From: Marsupella aquatica
Taxonomy: Eukaryota > Marchantiophyta
Assembly (NCBI GenBank): GCA_973895155.1
Contig: OZ316891.1
Coordinates: 10,912,001-10,976,000 of the forward strand
Direction: 5' to 3'
Length of the DNA: 64,000 bases
Part shown: one piece after another, positions 1 to 13,106 of the stretch
Numbering within the stretch: position 1 is the stretch's first letter
Layout: each line of letters starts with the position of its first letter
Position numbers and translations under genes: made by a program
The notes under the pieces: model-generated
Seen by the model: the letters and a program-made list of their open reading frames with translations, nothing else
What the model was told of the DNA's origin: nothing
The model's database searches: none

Positions 1-2
1 GA

Positions 3-101
3 CTTCAATCGCAGGACCAAGTAAATATTGGAATCCAATTTGAGGCCAATTCTGCGGGTCTCGCCGCTTATTTAGCTAATTATAAAGCCAATGATGAATA
101 G
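3..101 (+). CDS. possible C-terminal exon of a gene entering from the left
   Basis: From base 3 a frame stays open for 32 codons and ends at TAG (99-101). The peptide contains IGIQFEANSAGLAAYL and looks protein-like, with mixed hydrophobic and charged residues and little low complexity. An AATAAA lies at 234-239, a sensible place for a poly(A) signal if this is the end of a gene. I do not recognise the family. The stretch is short and could be chance. Confidence 0.3.
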   Translation, partial: LQSQDQVNIGIQFEANSAGLAAYLANYKANDE

Positions 102-651
<550 letters not shown>

Positions 652-817
652 ATATCAAACGCACAACATTTCAGTACAGGTTGCAAAGAGAAGAGTTTCT
701 GTAACAACATCGAACAGAGTCCTCAACAGAAAGGATATCAAACGCACAACACTTCAGTACAGGTTGCAAAGAGAAGAGTTTCTGTAACAACATCGAACAG
801 AGTCCTCAACAGAAAGG
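652..817. repeat. two tandem copies of an 83-bp unit
   Basis: Copies at 652-734 and 735-817 both begin ATATCAAACGCACAACA and end CAACAGAAAGG. I see a single difference, a T/C near position 17 of the unit. The near-identity indicates a recent local duplication. No coding frame runs through it. Confidence 0.9.
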
Positions 818-3455
818 AGCCATGAGGGAATAGTTAGCAACCAGGAGTGCTTTATGATCCAAGTAAAATGCCTCTTCGAATGCCACAGTTCGGGCAAAAC
901 ATTGGTCGTCGTCAGGAAAAAGAAAATTTAAGGCACGCCAGCACCGTCTTAGTAGTAAGCTTCCCCGAATCAATCAAAGGAGATGGACGAAGAATCTGAC
1001 AGTCACATCGAAGGGAAAGGAAGCTGACAAATTCCATAGCAGACTGTCCTCGGTCATGATTGCCTACAAGAACAGAGATAGATGTTTTGCAACTTACAGT
1101 AGAGAGATGGTTTGCAACTTACTGTAGAGGTCAGTTTCTCCTTAAGTGGACGACAACCCTCAACAAGAGCTACATTTACCGTTGGTAAATCATCGGAAAC
1201 TGCTAGTAGGCGCCGAGCAAGTTGCAGGATGCTTCCAACTTATTGATGACAGAGGAGGCGGGTGGTGGGGAGGATTGGGTGGCGAGGGAATGAGAAAATC
1301 GACACAAATTGTGACGCAAGAACAGAAATTCACTAATGGCTGGAACAAATCGCACGAGTCCAGCAACACTTGAAGCAACGAGCAACCGGGGAGCAAAGTG
1401 CTGCCAAAGCTCTGATCTATCGTTGTTTAAGCTCTTCCTTGCAGCTCGCGCATGATCGAAGGTTAAGTAAATGCTGAAATAAATAGGGCAGCTACATGCC
1501 AGACCCGTGAAGGAATTTTTATCCTTACAAAACCGTGATGAGATGGAAGCATGAAAAACTCTGTTGACACGAGTACACGGTCGGTAGCACGCAAGGACAT
1601 GGAAAACAACTAAGTTGACTGTGCCTAAGCAAAAGAAAAAGTGACGTGTAAGAATATTCGAGTTGTCGGTCCCACACTACTCCCAAGCATTCTCCCCTAG
1701 CTTAGTACTTCCGCTGAATTCGCGTATTCGCGATTATGCTGTGCTCAAATACTTTGGATAAATTGAATGGAGGACAAGATTCTCATGGTGCTAATGTCTT
1801 CGACTTGGGTGATTCAGTAGCCCGTTCAGTCGCGATAGTATTACAAGCAAAATCTGACTTCCGGGTGGGCTCATTGACTGGACTCCCTGACAATTGTCTC
1901 CTGCAGCTGCTGGAAGGCCACTAGGAGCATCGACTAAAACACTTCTTCGGTTGCTGTAATACACCAAAACAATCCGATCGCATTCCTGCATCCCCTAATG
2001 TTTCGCACCAGCAACTCAAAGGATTTTATTTTATTGCTATGCCGTTCATGCTCTACTCATTCATCCGTTGATTTATTCTACCATCTTCCTTACACACATT
2101 CTAAGATATCTAACAGGATTCGAGGATAAAGCCAAAGATGCTTTATCATAGACTTCACAGGATTTCAGCATGACGACATTAGATAACTCACTATCGTCGT
2201 GGACACGGACGAAACAGCACCAAATAAACATGTGAATTAGAATCCATCCACTTGAGAGTTACGAACGTTCCCCTTCTCCAAAAAAACGCCAAACGGACGA
2301 GCACGAACTTCAACGGACTCGGCAGGGAGACATACAAACAATTTGACAAGATGTCAGCGTTAGCAATAGAGCGCACTCACGGGCAGACAGCAAAGATTAT
2401 TGTAGTGAATAGATTACGAAAGGCCTCTTACTGGACCACTGCAGCTAGATGATTCGCGTTCAAAGTCTAGTTCTAGAACCGTAACGATTACGTTCCGACG
2501 CGATCTCTTCTACATTAGAGCTGCTTTTCGAGCTGCAACTTCAACGCTTCCGTAATTGACTGCGATCATCGACAGTCCGGGGTCGTCCAGCAGTATTGAA
2601 GCTCCCCGACAAGAAAATCCCCGTCAAATTGCAACACGAGAAAAGCACGCGTGTCGAGCATTGAGCGAAGTTCAATGGAATTACCGACACGTCAATACGA
2701 ACATCGACCTTTCACGCGAGTCAGACGCGACTCAGGAAGAGTGGCTGTCAGTGGTCTAGCTGAATCGGTCTAGCTGAATCCAAAGCGCTCCGATTTAGCA
2801 TTGAAAAACATTATTCGAGATAATTCCCGACAATTCTCACATAAAAGCTTACCAAAGGGATGTCGAGCAATTCGCCACTGCAAACCGGTCGTGAAGCTGT
2901 AATCTACAACGTGCTTGGCGATGGCGGCAACGGAGCTCAATTAGCGCGGAGATGCTCGTGCGGAGATGAAAATCCGCAGACCTACACAAAGCGGAACTGA
3001 AACTTGCGGGAAGTAAGACTCCGCTATACTTACACAATAAGCAAAATTACGGAAGAAACATCCAGCGGAGATAAGATCGTCAACCGCTTTCGATAGGAGA
3101 ACTCACAACAAAACTATCGAGCGGAATTGGAGTGAATGCCCAAGGGAAAATCCCTCTCGAAGAACTCACCGTGGCTGCAGCCAGGAACAGAGGTTTCATC
3201 AAGCTAACAAGCTGACTTCCTGGGCGAAGACGCGTGCTCACTCACTCTTCACGCGGATTGGCTCCGCATTCTCTAAAATCGCCCTCCGAACAAGTTTCGT
3301 GGCTCGAACCACGAATAAGGCATTGGCGTGGAGCTTATATGAATTCTTAGCCGTAATCATCACTTCGGGAAACCTGGAGCACGTCGAGGCGATTTATGTG
3401 GGGGGAATGTTTTACGGTCTACGGATATGGTCACCGTCATGATGTGAAACGAATC
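818..3455. other. intergenic stretch, no gene supported
   Basis: Only short frames without family resemblance or consistent splice structure. Base composition is balanced, more like the gene-bearing parts of the window than the AT-rich repeat blocks, so an unrecognised RNA or a weakly conserved gene cannot be excluded. A small perfect inverted repeat (TTCGTGG/CCACGAA) lies near 3296-3315. Confidence 0.4.
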
Positions 3456-3493
3456 GAGAGGAGAGGAGATTAGAGGAGAGGAGAGGAGAGGAG
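3456..3493. repeat. GAGAG/GGAGA purine microsatellite
   Basis: A run of GAGAGGAGAGGAG units with one interruption (GATTA). Simple sequence; no gene function inferred. Confidence 0.8.
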
Positions 3494-3590
3494 CAGTTCA
3501 GAGTTGGGATAGGCAGAGAAGCAATAGACCTCGGGGGTGGATTCATGACATGGAAAGCCTCATATTACACGGAGTCAGATTGGTGCTGAC

Positions 3591-4060
3591 TAGGACTCAA
3601 ACCTACTGTGCCCTCTTGGGCCAAAAAGGGCCAACTGGACTCATGTGTATAATTTTTGTTGGCCAACTGTCCTCATGTGTATATTTTTTTTAGATCATCT
3701 ATATCACATCACACGCCAAATTAGAAAAGAGGCCAAACAGAGAAACTAGGACTCAAACCAAGGGATGGCTGCCCTGAAGGGCCAACTGGACTCATTTGTA
3801 TAATTTTTGTTGGTTATAATTTTTGTTGGCCAACTGGACTCATGTGTATAATCTATATCACCATCACACTGCCAAATTGGAAAAAGGCCAAACCAGGAAA
3901 CTAGGACTCAAACCAAGGGATGACTCTGCCCTGAAGGGCCAACTGGACTCATTTGTATAATTTTTGTTGGCCAACTGGACTCATGTGTATATTTTTGTTA
4001 GATCATCTATATCACATCACTTATGTGCAATTTTTGAGAGACCATCTATGTCACATTTCC
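3591..4060. repeat. three tandem ~155-bp units
   Basis: The motif TAGGACTCAAACC recurs at 3591, 3747 and 3902, giving periods of 156 and 155 bp. Each unit contains one or two copies of GGCCAACTGGACTCAT followed by an AT-rich part and ATCTATATCAC. The middle copy has a small internal duplication of TAATTTTTGTTGG. The third copy blends into the satellite-like sequence that follows. Confidence 0.85.
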
Positions 4061-4539
4061 AAAGAACAAAAATACCAAACCGGAAGGAGCGATCTAAAAT
4101 GCAAAAGACCCAACAAAGGGGGCGGGGAGGGGAGGGGAGGGGTGGGAAGAGGGAGAGACCACAAGCGGGCCAAAGGGATCCCACAAGTCTGAAAGCCCCA
4201 AACAAACTGCAGAGAACACAATTCCTACAAGTGAACAGAGAAGGCTGAAAACCCTACCTGGCGGAAAATTGAAAAGCATGGTAGAACTCTGGAAGAAATT
4301 GCATAGGAGGGTCACATAGAGGACCCTGTCTAGAAGCCCTAAAACCAATAGCCTCGGCCCTATGAAGAATGGTAAATGCCTGGGCACGCTGAAATGCAAT
4401 AGATACCCAGTGCCTAAAAAAGGCCATGAAGACCAAATTTTGGGGGATATGGCTTTTGTTCTAAACAAGATACCATCTCCAAAGGTCACCCTACACATGT
4501 CACGATGCCAACGAGCAAAAAGTGTCAAACATGGGGACA
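4061..4539. other. spacer between arrays
   Basis: No gene is supported. The stretch contains the G-run block described separately and scattered matches to the downstream satellite (ACCATCTATGTCACAT at its left edge). Confidence 0.4.
4118..4146 (+). other. G-quadruplex-type G-run block
   Basis: Six G-runs of three to five bases separated by single A, C or T bases. This fits the usual G-quadruplex pattern on the plus strand. Whether it folds or does anything is not known. Confidence 0.5.
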
Positions 4540-5372
4540 CTACTAACCTATGTTAGATTATCTCCAAATATATATACCACTCTGCCAAATAACAGACCTT
4601 TAGTTTTTAGACCATCACCAAATATATGTCACTCTGCCATCAAAACCTGCCAAACAATGAAGTCACACTATTCACTTTTCTTAGACTATCTCCAAATAAT
4701 ATCACTCTTCCAAAGAACAAACAGTGTCAAACACGAGACACCACTCACCTTTGTTAGACTATCTCCAAATATGTATCTCTGTCAAAGAAAAAAGAGTGTC
4801 AAACTAGAAGACATTATTTGGGACATGATTCACCTTTGGTAGACCATCTCCAAAATAATATATGTCAGTCTGCCAACAAAACCTGTCAAACTCAAAGGCA
4901 CCGTTTACTTTTGTTAGACATCTTTAAATATATCCCATGCCAAAGAACAAAAAGTCAGGCATATATGCATGGTACACCTTTTTTAGACCATGATCTCCAA
5001 ATATATATCACTTTGCCAAATAACCAAAATGTGTCAAACATGGAGACACTCTTTGCCTTTCTTAGACCATCTCCAAATACGTATCACGTACTGCCAACAA
5101 AACCTGTCAAACAGGGAGACACTGTTCACTTTTGTTAGACATCTGCAAATATATAGTGATGCCAACTAACAAAAAAGCTTCACAGGGGAACAATATTCAC
5201 CCTTATTAGACCATCTCCAAAAATGTATCACTCTGCCAAAGTTCAAAGAGTGCCAAACAGGGACAGATGATTTGCCTTTGTTGTTTTTTTTTGTTTATTT
5301 ACCTTTGTTATACCATCTCCAAAAATATATCACAGATTCTGCAAACACTGACATGTGATTTGCCATTTTTTT
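4540..5372. repeat. degenerate ~80-95-bp satellite array
   Basis: About nine to ten diverged units with the order TTAGACCATCTCCAAATAT, TATCACTCTGCCAA, then a variant of AGTGTCAAACAGGGAGACA and TTCACCTTTG. Units differ by many substitutions and small indels, so the array is old. Two more units lie at about 5878-5990, beyond an inserted LTR and its flanks, so the array was probably once continuous. Confidence 0.75.
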
Positions 5373-5527
5373 GGTTTTTTCTTAAAGATAAATCTGTGAA
5401 ACCTTGTAGAAAAGGAACAGCCAGCCACAACATTTGAACACTAGACTTACGAGTCTTAACTCAAGTGAGCTACCACACAACCATGCCTCTTTGGGCTGAT
5501 TTGCCTTTGTTAAATAATATATATATA

Positions 5528-5872
5528 TGTTAAGCATAGATGACAATCGCAACGGCAAGCCCATGAACCATCCAACGCACAAGAGTCGACACAGAGAGAT
5601 ACGTGGTTCACCTCCACATGAGGCTATGTCCACGGGAACACACACGAGCTTTACTGCACTCTAGGCCGACCGGCCATACCAAACATCTACAGCGCAAGCT
5701 CTCCCTATCTCTCAACTAGCTCCGTAACAATGAGTCTGAGTTCCCACTCTCCAAGCAAACACCGCTTGGTTATAGAGTGTGCACAGCATGACTAACTTAA
5801 CCAAGTCTGCGACTAAGGTTAGCCTTAACTACGGTGTAGTCGTGACTCTAGACCTAAGAGTAAAAATTAACA
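5528..5872 (-). mobile_element. solo LTR of a copia-type retrotransposon
   Basis: A 345-bp block with TGTTAA/TTAACA ends, flanked by ATATA on both sides (5523-5527 and 5873-5877). On the minus strand it begins TGTTAATTTTTACTCTTAGG. Near its far end it carries GTGGACATAGCC and GGTGAACCACGTA, wording typical of the end of plant copia LTRs. A related LTR lies at 57040 in the opposite orientation. No internal element sequence adjoins it. The apparent target duplication sits in TA repeats, so it is weak evidence by itself. Confidence 0.7.
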
Positions 5873-5990
5873 ATATATATATATATATATCACTTTGCCA
5901 AAGAATAGAAACGGGCTAAACAGGAAGACATTATCAAATTTGTTAGACCATCTCCAAATATATATCTGTGCCAACCAAACCTGTCACTCA
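5873..5990. repeat. continuation of the ~90-bp satellite
   Basis: Two further units (ATCACTTTGCCAAAGAA and GTTAGACCATCTCCAAAT) of the array left of the solo LTR. Their position on the other side of the LTR supports insertion of the LTR into the array. Confidence 0.65.
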
Positions 5991-8900
5991 GACAGGGAGC
6001 CCAATACCTGTATGTTGCACAAAAGATATTAAGGCAAGATAAAGATGTCAAGGCAAGACAAGCAAATGTAGGCAAAGTAAAGAAATGCAGGTGAGGAAAA
6101 TTAATGGAATCAATTAAAAAAAGGCAAAAATGGTGTGGTTGAGGCATGGTAGCTCAGTGCTATATGGAGAGGGAAAGTTTTTTTGTTTTTTCACCTTACC
6201 TCTCCCCATGCCCTTCCTTTCTCTTCTTTTGCTCTTGCTTCCCAGCACCCTCTCTCCTCACCCTTTTCTTCCCTCCAACATGATTTGAAAAAGAGAAGAA
6301 AATGGAAGAAAATTTGAACTTAACCCATTCAATGGAAAACCAAATCCCACTGCTAAAGCACACAAGTGTAAAAAACCTCTCAGACCAAAGTATGTCTCAT
6401 ATAATTGCTACATGCCAAAAAAAAAATTATGTACCGTCCTACCATATTGCCATTTGACTTTACCCAATTATTCTAGAATTCCCCTAAAAAGGAATCTTAT
6501 TTTAAATGTTCTCCTTGTGAGCAGAAGAGCATAACAATACCTTGGGTTTGGACTGAAAACATGAAAAAATAAGGTTGTAGGTGACTACTTAGGAGAAAAA
6601 ATAAATATCTAATTATGTAAAGTGAATCAATTGCTATTATAATATGAAATCCGCCCCCCCCCCCAAAAAAAAAATTAAAAATTAAAAAAAATTAAACTTT
6701 GTTGTCAGTCTACAAATTGGCTTTTGGAGTGAATTCATGAAATGAGGGAGACTGATCATGACTGTAACTTATGCAAAATGTGTAGGTATACATGTCCAGA
6801 AAATGCAAGCTATAAAGGTACAAGCCTACACTCAATGAGTAGTGGCTGGGGAGATAGATTGGTACAGAAAATGCAACAGTTGTAAACGTGTAGTCTACAC
6901 TCAATCAGTGGTGGTAAGGGAAATGGAAAGAGCATGACCAACCATCTAATTTCCTTTAAAATACTAAGTAACCCTTTTTCTTTTTTGGGGAAGTTTTGCC
7001 TTCTTCCATTTTGAAATTTCTTCAGGTGACTGGGGAGACAATTTTTTGGGGGTTTGTACTTATTTAGTTTTTCAAGACTGATACCGTATTTGTTTTCTTG
7101 GTTGGTTGTTGTGTGGTGGGGATTTTTCATCCTTTGGGGAAGGAGAGGGACAACATTTTTTAAGGTGGGAGTATTTTTGAGTTGGTTGTTGCATGTACTG
7201 AGGTGGAAGGTGGTTATTCATCTTGGCCCCCATTGACTCTCTTTAGTCTGTCATCATGGTGGGATCCCTCTTGAATTGCTATTACATAGTAATCTCTTTT
7301 TGCTCACAACATCTTTTGCATAGTGTCATCATTTCAGCAATGACGTGCAACAATTTCCAAATTTGAATGTTTTTGGAAGTCATTTTGGCTCATATCTTTA
7401 TAAATGCTGCTTGGATTGTGGATTTCTCAGCCGCACCGGAAAGCTCTTGAGAATGCAATTAAGATAGATACAAATTGTGGCCCAAACAGTCCAATATTGA
7501 GGAAGTTATGGTCACATGAGATTTCATCTTTACACCTCTTTTTCCTTACAAAATCAGGGCACACTTTGTTTTGGGAGCAATTTGGGCCTCTTTTTCACTC
7601 TGCAGGACCTCTTTTTTCACCTTAGTCTCTGCGGTTGATTGATCTATCATTGGTTGGCACCCCGACTGGAGCTCCTGATTTCCTCCCGATAACTCCACCA
7701 CCTAGTTGCAGGTGGGGTCATGCACGTGTGGTGGCTGGTCCGGACTCTTCATCTTGCCACTCTTTGGTAGTGTGGTTTCTTGACTTGACTGGGTGCCTGG
7801 GCTGCTTCCATTGTCTTCCTTTTCGTTTCACAATTTATCATGTCTTCAATAGGCCTTATGTTGCTTTGACCTTGATGTGCTTTAGCTTCTCTTTGTATGC
7901 TTGGGCTCTGCCATCCCTGCCTTGAGAGAGTTGGCACTGGGCAAACCCCCAGTCCCACCACTCACTTCTTCCCGCTTCCCCTCCGACCCCCTCATGGTCT
8001 CCTTTGTGTTTGCTCTTCTTCAATGGATCTCTCTCATATTTGTGACAAATACATGCCATGCACGATGCTCTGCCTGCACCTCTTTCCTCCCAAGCACTGT
8101 TTTTAGGTCGTCCAGTCTATCACCCACCCCATCATCTCCCAGGCTGATCTTCACCTCCCTTTCCACACCCCATACCCCCTCCACCCCTCCACCATCCTCC
8201 TCAGGCCTCTTTGTCCATGTTTGTTGCATTAAACCCGTAGCTCTCATTATAAAATGGCTTCATATGGGCAGGTGTGGTTTAACCCTTGACAACTTATACT
8301 TGCTTTGGAGAAAAAGACATTTGAAATGACTCATCAAATGAAGCATGAGTATAGGAATAGGTTTATTGATAATGTCACAACTTTCATGGCACATCCAGTC
8401 CAGAGGCCTTTCAGAAAATTCAGAAATTATTTGTCCTTTTCACATCTTGTCAGCCTACTACAGCCCCCAAGTACACTCTACATGAATTGTGGCAATAAGT
8501 GTTATTTTGATGTTTTGCTCAAAACAAAATTGTGCACAAAGGCACAAAAAATAATTTATGATGAGTGAAGCTTGAAAAAAAAGAAAAGCAAATGCCCTTT
8601 GAGCCAACAGAAATATTCACGTTTCGCTCACTTCCTGTGCAGGTAGTCAAATGACAGTATGATACATGGCAGCGGTACCTTGGGTGTTGTTAGTACCTTA
8701 TACCTACTTATTGTAAAAGCAAGTATATCTCTTGTTCATATTTTGACTCAATCCAAGGGTGTGAAAAACCCTAGAACACATATGATGGTAGTCTGGTGTT
8801 CCCTCATTTTTTAAGATAGTATAAACAAACTGCACATGTTAATGGTACGTAGCACGGGTTACCCATAGCTACCATTAAAAGTAAAATTTTTCCTGAAATT

Positions 8901-10640
8901 GTGACGCAAAGTGACAGGGTAGAGGTGAAAAGTGAAGGGAATGTGGAAAACGGGGGAGGTCTTGGACTCTTTTCCCTTATTTGTGGTCACTGGTGGGTTA
9001 AGTAACTAAGGGTGGCTTTACAAGAACTTGGGGGCAGCAATTCCTTGTTTTTCTAAGTGAGAGATGGAATCCTAGCCATTCATATGTGGGAACTGGCCAC
9101 ACTTCATGTCAAATCAATCAAACTAAAACATTACCGAACCTAGTCATCTGTCAATGGGCCCCTTGTGGGTCCCTTTTTTTGCTGATGTGTGCAAGCTTTT
9201 TTGTCAAAAACCTGGAGCAAACGGCCGCTTATTTTCAGGGAATTGTACTGATTACTCCCAAACCTGACACATTTTGGCTCAGGCATTTTAACGTTTGTGT
9301 AAAGAAATGACCATCAGCTTTGCTTTGTATGGAGAGACAATGAACTGCCCCCACCTTCTTGTAAAGCCCCCCCTAAACATCTATCCTGGTAAAGCGATTG
9401 TTTGTGTCTATGTAAACATATTGTCATCAAGAAATATCAATGAACAAACTACTCACAGAGTGGACCATGGCTTGGTGGTCCATGCCCAGGTGGACCCATC
9501 CTTGGCCAACATTAGTATTGGTATGTGCTTGGCTAAGTTTACAATACTTCTACTCTTGGCTTATATTAGCATGGTCCATGCTCGATTAAGTTCAGCATGT
9601 GTCCACCCCAGGGCTAAAGATACACAAAATGGCAGGGCTAAAGATACACAAAATGATCCCTAAATCCTATAGGGAGGAAACTAGTGTCCATGCCTAAGGC
9701 ATGGCTTATAAGCTACAACACTTAGGGCCGTCTTGCATGTGCAAGGTCCTTTGATTTTTGGCGCTCAAATGAACCCGTGGCATCTCTAAACGAAGCGACA
9801 AGCCGGCAGTCCTGATGGCGTCTTTGGAGGATATGCAAGGGCAAGGGCCGGAAATTTTCTGGCCCTTGGGTCCCGAACTTTGAACTTTGAATAAAACAAA
9901 ATGGCAGTAGATCCCCGACTCAATAAGCACTTCACACATAAGGTGTTCTTGATTGTGTTTAGATCCTGGGTCCACACTTTTTCCCGACATCTGTGGGCTG
10001 CTAAGGGTCGCATTTTTCAGGACTCTTTGCACATGCAAGACAGCCCTTATTCACGGTACTCTGTTATAAGTGTAATAAGGGTTATGCACTTCTCCAGGTG
10101 TGCATGTCTGCACTACCCAATAGCTACACGGCACGGGAAATTGTTCATGCACTTCCTTATATGTGTGGTCAGATCACACACATCTGGTTCCTTATACCCT
10201 GAAGACTTAACTGGATAAGTGCATGAACCAGGTTGGTGGACTTAAGTAATTGAGAACTGCATCTGCACACTTATTAACGGAAAGCACGAATGTGGAGCTG
10301 CACTTAATACATATTCTGCATTTTTGGTGCATTCACAAAAAACATCGCCTTAATATCAGGGGACTAGATGGCTGATTGATCTGCACTTCATTTAACCATG
10401 GAATGCAATTATCCACGCTGCACTTGGAAACGTTAGACTGTAATTTGAATAGAATGCCCCTCCGGTGTATTATTATTCAAATACTTTTGGAGGGAAGACA
10501 GTACAGGGTCGGCATCAGGTATAGTTGGAGGTTCGGCGAACGGCCTGTAGGCATGGTCGGAGGGTCGGAGGGTCTTCCTGACTACTGACTACTGTACTGT
10601 GTGATCGTGTGCTAAAATGGGCGCCGGAGATCTCTGGCCG
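5991..10640. other. gene-poor AT-rich stretch
   Basis: No credible gene. Frames of up to about 140 codons around 7640-8330 fall in C-rich text and lack family resemblance. A C-run directly followed by an A-run lies at about 6653-6674. A short tandem duplication of 24 bp is listed separately. Decayed transposon sequence is plausible but I could not identify any. Confidence 0.4.
9611..9655. repeat. 24-bp tandem duplication
   Basis: GGGCTAAAGATACACAAAAT occurs at 9611 and again at 9635, separated by GGCA. A simple local duplication. Confidence 0.85.
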
Positions 10641-11582
10641 AGATGTCGTAATTGTCTCGTGATGCAATTAATTATTGCGCTCTCTTCTTCATCTTCAATG
10701 CACGAGCATGCAGTTCTTGCAATTCACGGCCCAGCTTGAATTGCGCAATCCGCATTTCACTTCGCGTCACTTCCCTGCCAGTCCAGAGGGAGAAGGACAC
10801 GGAAGAAACTCTTTTGGCCGGCGATGGTACAGAATTGAGATTGTGGAGGAAGTACAGGAGCAGTGGCAATGAGTTTCTCCACACCAGAAGGTGGTCCGTA
10901 ATTCCGGGTAGTGGAGCAGAGGGTGTTGAGGAAGTGGAGGAGAAACGGACGGATTCTCAGCGCGCCACGCAACTGTGTAATTGTCTAGTGTAGTAGGGAG
11001 AGATGATGATTGGATTTGAAGTAGAATTGCACTTGCTGAGGAATTTTGCCGTTGGTCGGCCGTCTTCACGGATGGAGTCGTTGTTGGCAATGTCGGCGGC
11101 TTTCTATGCCTGGACGTAATAGCAATACGGGCGGAGGAGATAACATACTGTCGGCCTGCTGCCTAGCTGCGCGACCAGCCTAGCAAACCAGCCTAGCAAA
11201 CGTTCGAGGCATACGGCCTTCGATTTGAGAAGTTGGATGCTAGCGATTGTAAAACAGCGACGGACAAGATTCGGTCGACAACCAGGCACCAGCGGCAGGC
11301 GTTTAAACTTGATTTTGGTGCGCTGTTGTTGTCGCCGTGGTAGCGGCTTGCGTATGTCGGCTGGCGCGAATGAAAGCGTTTGTCTGGCGAGGTCATGATG
11401 TCTTGAAGGTCTCGAATAATTAGTACGGATGCAATGTGAGATTTACTATCTGGAATCAGGAGTAAGTTGTTCAGAAAAAGCAGGAGCTCTGGTTTACAAC
11501 GTTGTGTGGAATGGTATGCAATCGTACCGTCGGTAGGTACGGAGGAACAGGCGAGGGGATTTCTCGAGAGGAATCTTCTTGA
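10641..11582 (+). other. upstream region of the isomerase gene
   Basis: GC-richer than the sequence to its left, which fits a promoter and 5' leader for the gene starting at 11583. Overlapping frames of about 100 codons occur on both strands (for example 10652-10993), none recognisable and none with a convincing splice structure. Confidence 0.35.
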
Positions 11583-13106
11583 ATGGGGGCGTTAGGGGTG
11601 AAAAGCGTGACGGAATTGCAATCGCGGTCGGGGATGAAGGACATATCGAGTCTCTTTAAGAAGCAAAGGAAGTATCTCGATTACTTTTTTGACAATCTGG
11701 ACTATCAGCAAGTGGAGAGGTTCACGGAGTTATGTTTCAACACCCGGGGGACAATTTTCTTCTCTGGAGTGGGGAAGAGCGGATTCATTGCGCAGAAGAT
11801 CTCGCAAACATTGGTCTCGACGGGAACCAGATCGGGATTCCTGTCGCCGACTGATGCACTGCACGGAGATATCGGCATCGTCGGCGGTCAAGATGTTTTG
11901 GTGCTCCTCAGTAAAAGTGGTGCCACCGAAGAGTTGTGCAAATTGGTGCCGTGCGCCAAGGCGAAGGGGGCCTACTTGGTGGGAGTTACGTCCTTGAAAT
12001 TCTCTATCCTGGCAAACCTTTGTGATATGCACGTGTTTCTGCCAATTGAGAGAGAGCTTTGCCCCTTCAATTTGGCTCCCGTCACTTCCACGGCTATTCA
12101 AATGCTGTTCGGAGACACCGTTGCCATTGCTCTGATGCATGCGAAAAATCTCTCGAAAGAGCAGTACGCCTTGAATCATCCTGCGGGTCAAATTGGCAAG
12201 CGCCTCACCCTCAGAGTAAGCTCCCCCTATCCCCCCTATCATTCAAGAGAAGAAAGCATTTAACCATACTAGTGAAATTGCACCAGCTGAGGAGTAACAT
12301 TTTTTATATTACTTCCTTAATACAAGTAGAGGGATAGCTGTACAGAAGAGTAACATTTTATATATTACTTCCCTAATACAAGTAGAGGGATAGCTGTACA
12401 GAGGGTTACCATTTACAGCTTGAATTGTGCTTCTCTCGTAAATGCATTCAAGGTAGAGAAACGTCCCAACCATGCGCGCGAGATGGGACCTATGGAGTGT
12501 GTGACGATTTTCCCGTGAATTGCGCTTTCTCTCAGAAGTTTACTCTCAAACATTACCTCAAAAAAACCGTTACAACTTTTGCAGGTTCAAGATCTTATGA
12601 AAAAGGGTGCAGAATTGCCTCTTTGTCAAGAAGATGATTTGATAATGGAGCAACTTGTGGAGCTCAGTGCCAAGGGCTGCGGCTGCCTTTTAGTCGTGAA
12701 TGGTCGGAACCAGCTTCTCGGTACCTTCACCGATGGGGACCTTCGGCGCGCCCTGAAATCGCAAGGGGAGAAGATTTTCACTCTGATCGTCGGAGACGTG
12801 TGTAATAGGTAATTCACTCTCTTTCAATCTCTTGAAGCGACCACTGTTCCCAAAAATTCAGTTCACTCCAGTTTCTTTTGAGCAATTCTTTCATCGAATT
12901 TGGTCTGGGCATTTCTGAAACGTTTTGGGCAATTTTTTTTGGTGAACAGGTCTCCGAGATCTATTCGGCCTGATGGAATGGCTGTAGAAGCCATGCAGAA
13001 AATGGAGGACCCACCATCTCCGATAACATTTCTAGCCGTAGTAGACATCGACAACGTAGTAATTGGACTTGTGACCCTCCACGGATTGGTAGCTGCCGGT
13101 CTCTGA
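11583..13106 (+). CDS. D-arabinose-5-phosphate isomerase, SIS plus two CBS domains
   Basis: Three coding exons: 11583-12215, 12585-12808 and 12950-13106, with GT-AG introns in consistent phase. They give 337 residues, close to the plant KdsD/SETH3 type of about 350. The SIS domain (about residues 55-190) has the phosphosugar-binding elements GVGKSG (62-67), HGDIG (94-98) and SKSGATEEL (110-118). After the first intron come two CBS modules, with [21 protein letters not shown] and, near the C-terminus, [13 protein letters not shown]. The family converts D-ribulose 5-phosphate to D-arabinose 5-phosphate, the first committed step to KDO, which plants place in the pectic polymer RG-II. No transit peptide is evident, so a cytosolic site is expected. 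The start is the first ATG of a frame that aligns to the family N-terminus. Assignment to the family is secure; catalytic activity is inferred. Confidence 0.93.
12292..12403. repeat. 56-bp tandem duplication inside intron 1 of the isomerase gene
   Basis: Two copies beginning GAGTAACATTTT at 12292 and 12348 and sharing ACAAGTAGAGGGATAGCTG. Only a few bases differ. They lie wholly within the intron. Confidence 0.9.

Noticed and set aside
4094-4540. Minus-strand frame of 148 codons
   Set aside because: It covers the G-run block and array spacer; its Pro/Ser/Phe bias follows from the simple sequence.
7901-8329. Plus-strand frame of 142 codons
   Set aside because: C-rich text giving Pro/Ser/Thr strings, no recognisable domain and no neighbouring gene features.
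11730-12242. Minus-strand frame of 170 codons opposite the isomerase
   Set aside because: Antisense shadow of a conserved coding exon.
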